DNA of 19,810 nucleotides from Pedobacter sp. (GTDB lineage: Bacteria; Bacteroidota; Bacteroidia; Sphingobacteriales; Sphingobacteriaceae): NCBI GenBank assembly GCA_004295885.1, contig SEDG01000015.1, positions 1 to 19,810 on the forward strand. The letters are read 5' to 3'. The stretch's first letter is position 1. The number at the start of each line of letters is the position of its first letter. Made by a program: the position numbers and the translations under genes. This document shows, piece after piece, positions 8,215-16,638 of the stretch. The notes beneath the pieces were generated by a model. That model saw nothing but the letters and a program-made list of their open reading frames with translations. It was not told where the DNA came from and made no database searches.

Positions 8215-8744
8215 ATATCATCTCCAAACTTTACATTTTTGTACTACGATTATTTGGAATTAAGATTGGCAAAAAAGTTAGGATTTGGCCTTTAGCATTT
8301 TTTTCTAAAGGGCAAAAAAAAGGCATAACAGGTATAATTGAAATAGGCAGTAGATGTGAAATATCTCAAGGTGTTGTACTAAAAAGCTATGGGGGAGAAA
8401 TCAAAATTAATGAAAATACATTTTTAGGAGAATATAGCATTCTTTATGGGCATGGGGGTATCGAAGTGGGTTCAAATACTTTAATCGCAATGCATACTTG
8501 TATTGTTAGTTCAAACCATAGCATACCTAATCAAAATAAACTAATACGTGATCAAAACGATTTATTGTTGCCTGTAAAGATTGGTAATGACGTTTGGATT
8601 GGAGCTGGGGTAAAAATTTTAGGAGGTGTTAATATTGGAGATGGGTGTATTGTTGGAGCTGGTGCTGTAGTTTCAAATGATTTACCTTCTTTTTCAATTG
8701 CGCTTGGCGTTCCGGCAAAAGTAGTACGTTATAGAAATGAATAA
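8208..8744 (+). CDS. Hexapeptide-repeat (left-handed beta-helix) acyltransferase
   Basis: A 178-residue acyltransferase of the LbetaH family, the size of sugar O-acetyltransferases. Degenerate hexapeptide turns run from about residue 43 to 158, including IIEIGS, IKINENTFLG, IEVGSNTLIA and IGNDVWIGAGVKILGG near 125-140. SSNHSI at 101-106 carries the His expected to act as catalytic base in acetyl-CoA-dependent members. The C-terminal ALGVPAKVVR at 165-174 is the standard end of these enzymes. A hydrophobic N-terminal stretch (residues 4-20) may sit on the membrane. Likely job: O-acetylation of a sugar of the glycan built by the neighbouring transferases. Start ATG overlaps the previous gene by 7 bases and its end overlaps the next start by 8 bases (ATGAATAA). 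Confidence 0.9.
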   Translation: MLNIISKLYIFVLRLFGIKIGKKVRIWPLAFFSKGQKKGITGIIEIGSRCEISQGVVLKSYGGEIKINENTFLGEYSILYGHGGIEVGSNTLIAMHTCIVSSNHSIPNQNKLIRDQNDLLLPVKIGNDVWIGAGVKILGGVNIGDGCIVGAGAVVSNDLPSFSIALGVPAKVVRYRNE

Positions 8745-9645
8745 TTATATATCGGTAATTCTCCCAACTCATAATCCAAATGAGGGAAGACTTGATCAAA
8801 CTTTACTTGGTTTAAAAAATCAGACTTTACTATTTCAATACTGGGAACTCATCATAATTGATAATAATTCGAGTAATATTATTGACATCGATTTAAGTTG
8901 GCACCCAAATGCAAAAATAACAAGAGAAGAAAATACTGGATTAACTTATGCAAGATTAAAAGGATTCAAAGAAGCATCAGGTAGCATCATTATAATGGTA
9001 GATGATGACAACATTTTACAAGCTGATTATCTTGAACGAACTTTGTTCTTTTTTACGCAATATTCAAAACTGGGCGCTATGGGTGGTAAATCATTTCCAA
9101 TTTTTGAAGCAGCTCCTCCAAAATGGTTAGACAATTTCTATGGAAATCTTGCTTTAAGGAATTTGGGAGATGATACTATAATCGATGTATGGATGGACAA
9201 ATATCCAGAGAGCGCTCCCATTGGAGCAGGAATGGCGATTAGAAAAGAAGCGCTTAAAAGCTATATTAAGAAAATAAGTTCTGAAAAAGATATTATTCAT
9301 GATAGAAAAGGTAATTCTTTAAGTTCTGGAGGTGATAATGACATAGTCCTAGAACTACTTAAAGAAGGGTGGCAAATTGGCTATTTTCCAGAATTAATTC
9401 TTAATCATATTATTCCAAAAGAGCGAACTGAAGCAAAATATCTGGCCAGGCTTATAAATAATTCTAATAAATCATGGATAGAGCTTTTAGATAACCATGG
9501 TATTAACCCATGGAATAAAATTCCTAAATGGACAGTTCCATTTAGAAAATTTAAATCGTGGTTTACCTATTCTGCATGGAAAAACCCTGTAAATTATATT
9601 AAATGGCAAGGAGCTTGCGGCACATTTGATGGTTTAGCCAAATGA
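8737..9645 (+). CDS. GT2 family glycosyltransferase, paralogous to the enzyme at 401-1393
   Basis: A 302-residue GT2 enzyme with YISVILPTHNPN at residues 4-15, IIIDNNS at 39-45, TGLTYAR at 67-73, the nucleotide/metal site DDDN at 89-92, a GAMGGK turn, PPKWL, and SLSSGGD at 194-200. The same motifs occur in the same order in the enzyme at 401-1393 (DDDN, GALGG, PHWF, LSSGED), so the two are probably divergent copies with related donors or acceptors. ATG at 8737 is embedded in the end of the acyltransferase gene. The stop is an ATGA overlap with the next gene. Confidence 0.88.
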   Translation: MNNYISVILPTHNPNEGRLDQTLLGLKNQTLLFQYWELIIIDNNSSNIIDIDLSWHPNAKITREENTGLTYARLKGFKEASGSIIIMVDDDNILQADYLERTLFFFTQYSKLGAMGGKSFPIFEAAPPKWLDNFYGNLALRNLGDDTIIDVWMDKYPESAPIGAGMAIRKEALKSYIKKISSEKDIIHDRKGNSLSSGGDNDIVLELLKEGWQIGYFPELILNHIIPKERTEAKYLARLINNSNKSWIELLDNHGINPWNKIPKWTVPFRKFKSWFTYSAWKNPVNYIKWQGACGTFDGLAK

Positions 9646-10562
9646 TTCAACGAGTAATCGATTTAATTTATAGATACCCAAAATCTTATCTAAAAAGGAT
9701 AAACAGTTTTGGTGGATTGTTAGCTTACAGAAAAATGTTACACGGTGAAAAGGAAATGATTGTATCTGCATTTAGATTAAAACCAATTACTTCTTTTGAT
9801 AACGGACTTCCTGTCTATTTTTTAACAGGAAAGAAATATATTCATCAAACTATATTTTGTATTCATTCTTTAAAGAAAGTATCAAAAGAAAAATTTAGCT
9901 TCACATTAGTTGATGATGGCAGCTTTGATAAGGACATAATTGAAAAAATCAACGCTATTATAATAAATTGTAAAATTATAACGACCGAACAAATAGAAGA
10001 AAATGTTGAAGAAATTCTTCCCAAAACCACCTTTCCAACAATACATAAAAAAAGAGCAGAATATGCACACATCAAAAAATTAACAGATATCCACACCTTA
10101 CCCCATACCAGAGATTTTAAATTAGTATTAGACTCAGACATGCTTTTTTGGAAAGAGCCAAAAGAAATAATAGAATGGCTTAAAGAACCCAATAAGCCTA
10201 TTCATATGATAGACTGTGTAGAAGCTTATGGTTATACTATAGAATTAATGCAAAAACTTACTAAGTCAACGATAAAAGAAAAAATAAATGTTGGTGCTCT
10301 AGGTTTAAACTCCTCGAACATTAATTGGATAGCGTTGGAAGAATGGATTAGCCAGATGGAACTGGAAGAAGGAACAAGCTATTTCCTTGAACAGGCTCTA
10401 TCTGCTATGTTAATTGGGAATAGAAATTCTATCACATTAAGTGAAACTGATTATATAGTAAATCCAAATAAACAAGATACCAATGGTTTAGCTGGAGTTT
10501 TACATCACTATGTAGACCTTTCTAAGGCATTTTATTACCAAACAGCATGGAAAAAACTATAA
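9642..10562 (+). CDS. Putative GT-A-type glycosyltransferase with DSD motif, family not recognised
   Basis: A 306-residue protein that I cannot place in a named family. It has a basic N-terminus of about 55 residues, then VYFLTGKKYIHQT at 58-70, FTLVDDGS at 87-94, which resembles the first nucleotide-binding strand of GT-A enzymes, and LVLDSDMLFW around 161-170 with DSD at 164-166 as a likely metal/UDP-sugar site. Near the C-terminus GVLHHYVDLSKAFYY could supply the His that closes the active site in GT8-like enzymes. By layout it is closest to GT8/GT77-like proteins, but that is inference. It starts with an ATGA overlap and ends 16 bases into the next gene. Role in glycan assembly is inferred from context. 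Confidence 0.65.
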   Translation: MIQRVIDLIYRYPKSYLKRINSFGGLLAYRKMLHGEKEMIVSAFRLKPITSFDNGLPVYFLTGKKYIHQTIFCIHSLKKVSKEKFSFTLVDDGSFDKDIIEKINAIIINCKIITTEQIEENVEEILPKTTFPTIHKKRAEYAHIKKLTDIHTLPHTRDFKLVLDSDMLFWKEPKEIIEWLKEPNKPIHMIDCVEAYGYTIELMQKLTKSTIKEKINVGALGLNSSNINWIALEEWISQMELEEGTSYFLEQALSAMLIGNRNSITLSETDYIVNPNKQDTNGLAGVLHHYVDLSKAFYYQTAWKKL

Positions 10563-11365
10563 CTGACATTCATTATTTTTGGCATGGGAAGTCTATAACG
10601 AAAATGGAATTGCTTACATTTTATTCTGCTTGGCAAAATCAGCATCAGCCTGTATTGTGGACCTATGAAGAGAAGATTGAAAATTTGCCAGAATTTGTGA
10701 AATTAAAATCAGCAGCTGAAATAGTGGATAAAGAGGCATTTGAATATTATCTGAGAGAGCTTAAATTACCTATTGCAAGCATTAGTGACATTATTCGTTA
10801 TGAAATTTTACTAAAGTTTGGCGGCATATATTCTGACACGGATATTGTTCTCTTAAAAAATTTAAATGAAATAAAGAGACCAGAATATTTCTGCTCAACA
10901 TACGAGTACAATTATGGAGAGCTTGCAAGTAATTGTTTAATGAAATTAGAAAAATCTTCAAAAATTGCCCAATATTTGTCACACGAATGCGCCATAAGAA
11001 TTAATGAAATAAAGAATAATCAGCATGAGAATTTTGATTATTGTTATTTAGGACCTTTTTTAGTGCAAAAATGTGCTAAAGAAATGGAAATTGCAGTTTT
11101 GCCTTTTGATTATATTAATCCTATTTCATGGAGATGGACACATAAAATGATTGCTTATAAAAAGCTTGATTATAACTTTCTTATCAAATCCTTTCTTAGA
11201 AAGTTGCTTGGAAAAAATGTAAGTGGGTATCAGATTACAAAGAATACCTTGGCCATACATTTATCAAATGAGACTTGGAAACAAAATTCATTAAATAAAA
11301 ACGAAAACTACCATAGCTTTAGCATATACGAAAAATTAAAAAAAAGATACTTGAAGGATGAGTAA
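10547..11365 (+). CDS. GT32-like glycosyltransferase (DXD sugar-binding region)
   Basis: A 272-residue enzyme of the OCH1/capsular-polysaccharide type. It opens with the strand IHYFWHGKS at residues 8-16, followed by SDIIRYEILLKFGG at 80-93 and IYSDTDIV at 94-101 with the DTD metal-binding triplet at 97-99; this block is the core signature of the glycosyltransferase DXD sugar-binding domain. Near the C-terminus LAIHLSNETW provides the His and Trp that recur at the end of such enzymes. ATG at 10547 lies 16 bases inside the previous gene, the largest overlap here, and is supported because the first beta strand starts at residue 8. Typical donors in the family are UDP-Gal, UDP-GlcNAc or GDP-Man; which applies cannot be told. 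The end overlaps the next start by 8 bases (ATGAGTAA). Confidence 0.85.
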   Translation: MEKTITDIHYFWHGKSITKMELLTFYSAWQNQHQPVLWTYEEKIENLPEFVKLKSAAEIVDKEAFEYYLRELKLPIASISDIIRYEILLKFGGIYSDTDIVLLKNLNEIKRPEYFCSTYEYNYGELASNCLMKLEKSSKIAQYLSHECAIRINEIKNNQHENFDYCYLGPFLVQKCAKEMEIAVLPFDYINPISWRWTHKMIAYKKLDYNFLIKSFLRKLLGKNVSGYQITKNTLAIHLSNETWKQNSLNKNENYHSFSIYEKLKKRYLKDE

Positions 11366-12305
11366 TGCAATGGTTTCGATTTGTATGCCAGCCTATAATG
11401 CGGGTAAATATATTGCTGAAGCAATCAATTCAGTTCTTTCTCAATCCTATGAACGGCTAGAGTTAATAGTTGTTAATGATGGATCCACTGATAATACAGC
11501 AGAAATCTTGCACCAAGTAAGAGACAAAAGAGTAAAAATTTTTCACCAAAGTAATAAAGGGCAAAGTTCAGCTGCAAACACAGCTTTTGAGCTTTCTAGT
11601 GGTAGTTTAATTAAATTTATGGATGCTGATGACATCATATCTTTATCTTTTATCGAAAACCAAGTAAAATGTATTAGTGGACGTAAAGACGCAATAGTTT
11701 CTGCAAGTTGGGGTAGATTTTATAATAATGATTTGTCGACCTTTAAACTGAATCCAGAAACGGTATGGAAAAACATGGAGAGTACCGATTGGCTTACTGA
11801 ATCTTGGCGATATGGAAATTCTATGATGCAATGTGCATTATGGCTTATTCCTAGACAGATATTAGATAAATCTGGATTATGGGATAAAGATTTAAATTTA
11901 ATTAATGACTTTGATTTTTTTTCGCGTGTAATTTTAAATAGTAGTGAAGTTCTTTTTGAAAAAGAGGCTATTTTATTCTACAGATCTGGTATCAGTGGAA
12001 GCTTATCAGATAGTAAATCAGAAACAGCTATTCGTTCTGCTTTTAAATCTATTGAAAAAGCAACGAGGTCCTTATTAAGCTATAGAGAAGATAAAGACAC
12101 TTTACTAGCTTGCGCAAATACATGGCAACAATTTGCCTATACACTATATCCAAAACATAAAAACTTACTAAAGGCTGTTGAATATAAAATTTGCGAACTT
12201 GGTGGTTCAGATATTGGCTTTAAAGCTGGAAAACTAGGTGATTTATTTATAAAGATATTCAATTGGAAGACTTTTCTACTTATTCAATCTATAATTAAAA
12301 ATTGA
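11358..12305 (+). CDS. GT2 family glycosyltransferase
   Basis: A 315-residue enzyme with the most canonical GT2 motifs of the window: VSICMPAYNAGK at residues 6-17, VVNDGSTDNT at 38-47, KGQSSAAN at 67-74 and MDADD at 88-92, the nucleotide-diphosphate and metal site. The downstream acidic motif is probably NDFDFFSR (around bases 11905-11930). ATG at 11358 is used; ATG at residue 5 (11370) would also preserve the fold. About 80 residues after the catalytic core are helical and basic. The gene couples to its upstream neighbour by an 8-base overlap and to the downstream one by a TTGA overlap. Confidence 0.9.
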   Translation: MSNAMVSICMPAYNAGKYIAEAINSVLSQSYERLELIVVNDGSTDNTAEILHQVRDKRVKIFHQSNKGQSSAANTAFELSSGSLIKFMDADDIISLSFIENQVKCISGRKDAIVSASWGRFYNNDLSTFKLNPETVWKNMESTDWLTESWRYGNSMMQCALWLIPRQILDKSGLWDKDLNLINDFDFFSRVILNSSEVLFEKEAILFYRSGISGSLSDSKSETAIRSAFKSIEKATRSLLSYREDKDTLLACANTWQQFAYTLYPKHKNLLKAVEYKICELGGSDIGFKAGKLGDLFIKIFNWKTFLLIQSIIKN

Positions 12306-13324
12306 TAGAGCAGAGCATTAGAATATTTGTTGTTACTTTTCGAAGGCCACATTTGCTTAAACGTGCTTTGTGTTCAATAGTTTCTCAAACAAATAGCTTA
12401 TGGGTAGTAGAAGTTTTAAACGATGACCCAAATGATATTAGTGTCAAAAATTTAATAGAAAGTTTTGGAGATCCAAGAATAAAAATCACTTCAGAGGTTG
12501 AAAAAAGAGGTGGGACAGGAAATTTTAATTATGCATTTAACCATAAAATTGATGAGGAATACGCCTGCATATTAGAAGATGATAATTGGTATGAGCCAAC
12601 CTTTTTAGAGGAGATGCTACATCATATGAAAGCAAATCCGAGTATTAGACTAGCTGTTGCAAATGAGAAAATTTGGTATGAAGAACTAAACGGTTTATGG
12701 ACTTATAGCAATCAAACAATTTGGCCAGTTACTGAAGAAAACAAGTTATTTGAATTTGTTGCCGAAGAAAAATGTGGTGATGCAAAAATATGTAATAGTT
12801 CTATGTTCTGGAAAACAGAAAATAGTTTATGGCTTACTCCTGCAGATATTCCAATAGATGTAACGGAACATTTTAGAGAAAGGTCCATACCTCATCCAAT
12901 ATTATTGGTCACAAAACCACTTGTTAATTTTTCAGTAACATTGGCAACTTACAGAAAAAGCAACAACGATTGGTCGGTATATCAGGCAATTTTAATTGCT
13001 TCAGTATTTGAAAAAATTGATGATAATGAAAAAATTGAATTGGCTCAGGCACTTTGGAAGAAAGCTAGACGAACAAACAAACTTAATTCGACTAGTTTAA
13101 TGAATGCATCTTTAGTAAGTTTCTCTTCATCGATACTTTTTAAGTTATCGAGTTTTAAGGAAAAGCTTCGCTTTCTTTTAACCATATTAAAAAGGCCATA
13201 CCTATTTTATAATTGTAGTAGAGCTAAAACAAATAAAAAGGAAGCATGGGAGTTTCTATTGTCAAATTGGAACATAGACAATAATAGTTTCAAAATCATA
13301 AACACAACGAAAATCAATAGCTAA
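12302..13324 (+). CDS. GT2-like glycosyltransferase (TTG start)
   Basis: A 340-residue GT-A enzyme. The first strand is RIFVVTFRRPHLLKRAL at residues 7-23, then VEVLNDDPND at 36-45 in place of the usual VDDGSxD, RGGTGNFNYAF at 69-79, and the metal/nucleotide site ILEDDNWYEP at 90-99. No ATG precedes the first beta strand, so TTG at 12302, overlapping the upstream TGA (TTGA), is the start by exclusion. The C-terminal third is Lys-rich and helical with no recognisable domain. It ends in a TAATG overlap with the next gene. The GT2 call is sound; subgroup and substrate are unknown. Confidence 0.82.
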   Translation: MIEQSIRIFVVTFRRPHLLKRALCSIVSQTNSLWVVEVLNDDPNDISVKNLIESFGDPRIKITSEVEKRGGTGNFNYAFNHKIDEEYACILEDDNWYEPTFLEEMLHHMKANPSIRLAVANEKIWYEELNGLWTYSNQTIWPVTEENKLFEFVAEEKCGDAKICNSSMFWKTENSLWLTPADIPIDVTEHFRERSIPHPILLVTKPLVNFSVTLATYRKSNNDWSVYQAILIASVFEKIDDNEKIELAQALWKKARRTNKLNSTSLMNASLVSFSSSILFKLSSFKEKLRFLLTILKRPYLFYNCSRAKTNKKEAWEFLLSNWNIDNNSFKIINTTKINS

Positions 13325-14256
13325 TGCACAAAATTACCCTACAGATTTCACTTGCCCCATCTGATTTTAGGCATGCTATACATTTATTACCACATCAATT
13401 GAAGGTTTTAGCTAACCAAGTAGATGAGGTACTTTTAACTTATGATACTCATAAAAGTAAAGGGCATTTTTCGCAAAATTGGGAGGAGAATAATGAAAAA
13501 ATGTGGGTCTTTCTTAAATCCTTTGACAACAATCCAAAAGTAAAGATTGTTAAAATAGATTATAGCAAAAAGATCAATCAAAAAATTGCACAAGCTTACT
13601 TTCGTCGTCAAAATATTCCGGCTAAAGATTGGCGTGGTGGTCCCTTTTACACATACTTTTACGGCATTTATGAAGCTAAAAACGATTATGTCCTTCATAT
13701 AGATTCAGATATATTTTTTGGGGGGTTAAGTCAAACTTGGATTAAAGAAGCTGTTGATCTTTATGAAAGTGATTTCCAGATTCTGTTTATAAGCCCCTTA
13801 GCAGGACCTCCTAAAGCAGATGGCACACTTATCAACCAAGATTACAAGAACTACAAAGAATTGCCATTTTATTTTAAGTTTACCGGAATGAGTACCCGTA
13901 TTTTTATGGTTGATAAAAAAAGGTTAACAAAGTATCCAATTAATAATATTAGAACATTTAAATTGGGAGAATTAACCAGAGCTCTCTTTCATAAAAACCC
14001 AGCGTTTGTCTTACCAGAAGAATTGATGTCAAAATGCATACAACTTCATCACTTAATCCGTGTGGATTTTAAAGGCAGTGGTCTTGGGTTATGGTCCTTG
14101 CATCCACCATATAGAACGACTCAATTTTATATTGACCTACCTGAAATTATAAAAAGGGTAGAATTAAATGATGTGCCCGAATCGCAAAAAGGATTTTATG
14201 ACATTGTAGATGAATTTGTAGATTGGACAGAAGCGAAATTAAAATTTAAAATGTGA
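13324..14256 (+). CDS. Putative GT-A-type glycosyltransferase with HIDSD motif, family not recognised
   Basis: A 310-residue protein that I cannot assign to a numbered family. After TLQISLAPSDFRHA at the N-terminus there is VDEVLLTYDTHKSKG, DWRGGPFYTYFYGIYEA in the middle, and YVLHIDSDIFFGG at residues 122-134, where DSD (127-129) has the place and shape of a metal/nucleotide-sugar site. ISPLAGPPKADG follows. A C-terminal Trp/His-rich stretch (LHHLIRVDF, LWSLHPPY) could form the acceptor side. There is no signal peptide and no convincing membrane helix. It sits inside an uninterrupted chain of transferases: ATG overlaps the upstream stop by one base, and the stop overlaps the next start as GTGA. 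A G6 run at 13720-13725 encodes part of the segment after DSD. Confidence 0.65.
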   Translation: MHKITLQISLAPSDFRHAIHLLPHQLKVLANQVDEVLLTYDTHKSKGHFSQNWEENNEKMWVFLKSFDNNPKVKIVKIDYSKKINQKIAQAYFRRQNIPAKDWRGGPFYTYFYGIYEAKNDYVLHIDSDIFFGGLSQTWIKEAVDLYESDFQILFISPLAGPPKADGTLINQDYKNYKELPFYFKFTGMSTRIFMVDKKRLTKYPINNIRTFKLGELTRALFHKNPAFVLPEELMSKCIQLHHLIRVDFKGSGLGLWSLHPPYRTTQFYIDLPEIIKRVELNDVPESQKGFYDIVDEFVDWTEAKLKFKM

Positions 14257-15440
14257 AAAGGATTTTATTGGTTTCTCCTTTTCCCCCTTCGCAAAACCCA
14301 AGGTTAGTAAAGGAATATACAGCTCTAAAAAGTGCTGGTTATGAGGTAAAAGTCATTTATGCAGAGCGAGATAAATGGGCTTCGAGGCAAAATGCAGACT
14401 TTGGATCTGATTTCATATTAGTTGGTGGTAAAATAGGTTCATTTTTTCATTTATTTACCCGAGTAGCTTACAAGATTAGTAAACGTTTTTTACCATATGC
14501 TTGTAATTATCATAGAGCCTCGATGCTATTGCTTGCTAAAGCGATACGAACCAAAGCAGATCTTTACATAGGCCATGATTTAACCTCTCTGCCAATTGTG
14601 GCTAAAGCCGCTCAAAAAAACAACAGTAAATCTGGTTTCGATGCTGAAGATTTTCATAGAAATGAAGTAAGCGATGATAAAAACTCATTTTTCTATAAAG
14701 CAGCGGTAAGTTTAGAAAATAAGTACATACCGTTGATTAGTTACTTGACCACAGCAAGTCCGTTAATTTCGGCAACATATAATTCACTTTATCCAGGTTG
14801 CAATGCTCAAACAATAAATAATGTATTTTCAATAAAACACATAGCAGAGACAAATCCACTACAAAAAGATAACCCAACAAGGTTATTTTGGTTTTCCCAA
14901 ACCATAGGTAGAGACAGAGGAATTGAGATAGTAATTGAAGCAATGTCTTTACTTGCTAATTCCAGCATAACATTAACTTTATTGGGAATGATTAGTAGAG
15001 AAGATAAATTTTATCTCCAAGAACTTGCTTTAAATAAAAAAATTAATGCAACACAGCTTTTATTTTTAGAGCCTGTTAAACCTGAAGAAGTTTTTGATAT
15101 TGCAAAGAGACACCACATTGGGCTTGCGCTGGAACTTGATATACCCTACAATCGCAATATTTGCTTAACAAATAAAATATTTACTTATCTAACTGCTGGC
15201 TTAGCTATAGTCGCAACAAAAACTCAAGCACAAGAACAATTTATGATCGAAAACCCAGAGATTGGGCAAACATTTGCAATTAATGATAAATATGCCCTAA
15301 GGGAAATTCTAAATACATATTTAAACGACGCTGAGCTATTAAATATGCACAAAACAAAAGCTCGGGATTTGGCATTGCTGAAATTCAACTGGGATATGGA
15401 GGCAAAAAAACTCTTGGCTATCATTGCCACACATATTTGA
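14253..15440 (+). CDS. GT4-like glycosyltransferase (GTG start)
   Basis: A 395-residue GT-B protein. The N-terminus MKRILLVSPFPPSQNPR is the typical first strand and loop of GT4 enzymes. FDAEDFHRNE starts near residue 129 (D130, E132, D133), at the usual end of the N-terminal domain, and the donor domain carries NKIFTYLTAG at 307-316. The canonical EX7E is not seen: the expected first Glu region reads LALELDIPYN and the second Glu position is taken by NKIFTY, an arrangement shared with the protein at 16639-17922. GTG at 14253 forms a GTGA overlap with the upstream stop and is the only start next to the first strand. The next gene starts at the TGATG junction. Probably a glycosyltransferase; donor unknown. 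Confidence 0.85.
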   Translation: MKRILLVSPFPPSQNPRLVKEYTALKSAGYEVKVIYAERDKWASRQNADFGSDFILVGGKIGSFFHLFTRVAYKISKRFLPYACNYHRASMLLLAKAIRTKADLYIGHDLTSLPIVAKAAQKNNSKSGFDAEDFHRNEVSDDKNSFFYKAAVSLENKYIPLISYLTTASPLISATYNSLYPGCNAQTINNVFSIKHIAETNPLQKDNPTRLFWFSQTIGRDRGIEIVIEAMSLLANSSITLTLLGMISREDKFYLQELALNKKINATQLLFLEPVKPEEVFDIAKRHHIGLALELDIPYNRNICLTNKIFTYLTAGLAIVATKTQAQEQFMIENPEIGQTFAINDKYALREILNTYLNDAELLNMHKTKARDLALLKFNWDMEAKKLLAIIATHI

Positions 15441-16636
15441 TGACAAAGAAGAATCAAAACTTAGAAGTTGTGAGAGGTTTGGCTGCGTTTCAAGTGTTAT
15501 TATGCCATTTTTTTGGTAAAATTCCTTATTTTTCAAAGTTTAAAGGTCCCTTATTAGGCCTTATTAGTAACTGGGGTACTGAAGCAGTTATTGTTTTTTT
15601 TGTCCTTTCCGGAATTGTTATTCATTCGTCTTTTGAGAAAACCCCAAAAAAGCCACTTTATTTCCTCAAAGATAGACTAATAAGAATTCACCCTATTTTA
15701 ATCATTACGGTTATCTTAAGTTTATTTTGTGAGCAATATGTTTTTGGCAAGCTTCCGGCAAACACAACGATCATCGGTAATTTGATTCCTGTTAGTACGT
15801 TACAAGGCGCTCTGACGCCTGTACTCTGGAACTCTAATCCTGTAATTTGGAGTTTGAGCTTTGAGCTTTTTTTTTATTTTATATTCGCCTTTTTCATAAT
15901 CCCGTTTAAATCAACAGAAAAAGGTGTAAAAATTTGGCTTTCTTTGGGGATAATCGGATTAATTCTCACAATTTTTGGTATAAATCCCACCAATCAATTA
16001 TGTCGTTATGCCCTATTGATGTTCAGCTATTCTCCTATATGGCTAATAGGATATTTTATTTGGGGGCAAAAAGATAATATATATATTTCTTTTCAACTTT
16101 CTATCTTCTCTTTACTCCTATTACCATTAATTTCAAGACTTCATATTTTAAACGATTATTATGATCCGGTGAGGTATACCGTCTTTGCATTAACACTCAT
16201 TCCCATATTTATTTTATTACTTAAGCCAATTCGCTTAACATCAATACCAGAAAAAAAATCTTACAAAATTTTTAGCGCATATCTGATGCTGTACATATTA
16301 GCATCTATTTTAATAATTTTTGACGATAGTTATCCTGTCCTGAGTAAGATTCTCTATATAGCGTTACCACTATGCGCCATGCTCACTTTCTTCAAGTCAA
16401 TCGAGGTTTTTATCTTTTCTATTTATCATATTTCGATAAAGCCAGTATTTTCCTACATCGGTTCGATTTCATATGGACTTTATTTAATCCATTATCCATT
16501 AATTGTAATTATATTTTCACCATTGATTAATATCCCTATAATCTATAAAATTCCACTTTTTTTAATACTTGTCTTTTTTGTAGCTGTTATTCTAGAGAAA
16601 TTTATTCAAAAAAAAATCAACATTTTACTTAAATAA
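15440..16636 (+). CDS. Acyltransferase 3 family membrane protein (OafA/YrhL type)
   Basis: A 398-residue integral membrane protein with about ten hydrophobic helices. It begins with NLEVVRGLAAFQVLLCHFF (residues 7-25), containing the conserved R12 and H23 needed by this family, then FFVLSG at 53-58, RLIRIHP at 79-85, and NPVIWSLSFELFFYF with the conserved W-S-L-x-x-E. Members move acetyl or other acyl groups across the membrane onto surface sugars, so this enzyme may modify the periplasmic or exported glycan, in contrast to the soluble acyltransferase at 8208-8744. ATG at 15440 (TGATG overlap) is preferred over the in-frame TTG at 15437. The gene holds several homopolymers: T8 at 15594-15601, T9 at 15867-15875, A8 at 16251-16258 and A9 at 16608-16616. 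Confidence 0.92.
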   Translation: MTKKNQNLEVVRGLAAFQVLLCHFFGKIPYFSKFKGPLLGLISNWGTEAVIVFFVLSGIVIHSSFEKTPKKPLYFLKDRLIRIHPILIITVILSLFCEQYVFGKLPANTTIIGNLIPVSTLQGALTPVLWNSNPVIWSLSFELFFYFIFAFFIIPFKSTEKGVKIWLSLGIIGLILTIFGINPTNQLCRYALLMFSYSPIWLIGYFIWGQKDNIYISFQLSIFSLLLLPLISRLHILNDYYDPVRYTVFALTLIPIFILLLKPIRLTSIPEKKSYKIFSAYLMLYILASILIIFDDSYPVLSKILYIALPLCAMLTFFKSIEVFIFSIYHISIKPVFSYIGSISYGLYLIHYPLIVIIFSPLINIPIIYKIPLFLILVFFVAVILEKFIQKKINILLK

Positions 16637-16638
16637 AT

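Noticed and set aside
9863..10192. Antisense open frame of 109 codons
   Set aside because: Complement of the orphan DSD protein gene; hydrophobicity comes from the complement of A-rich codons and no motif is visible.
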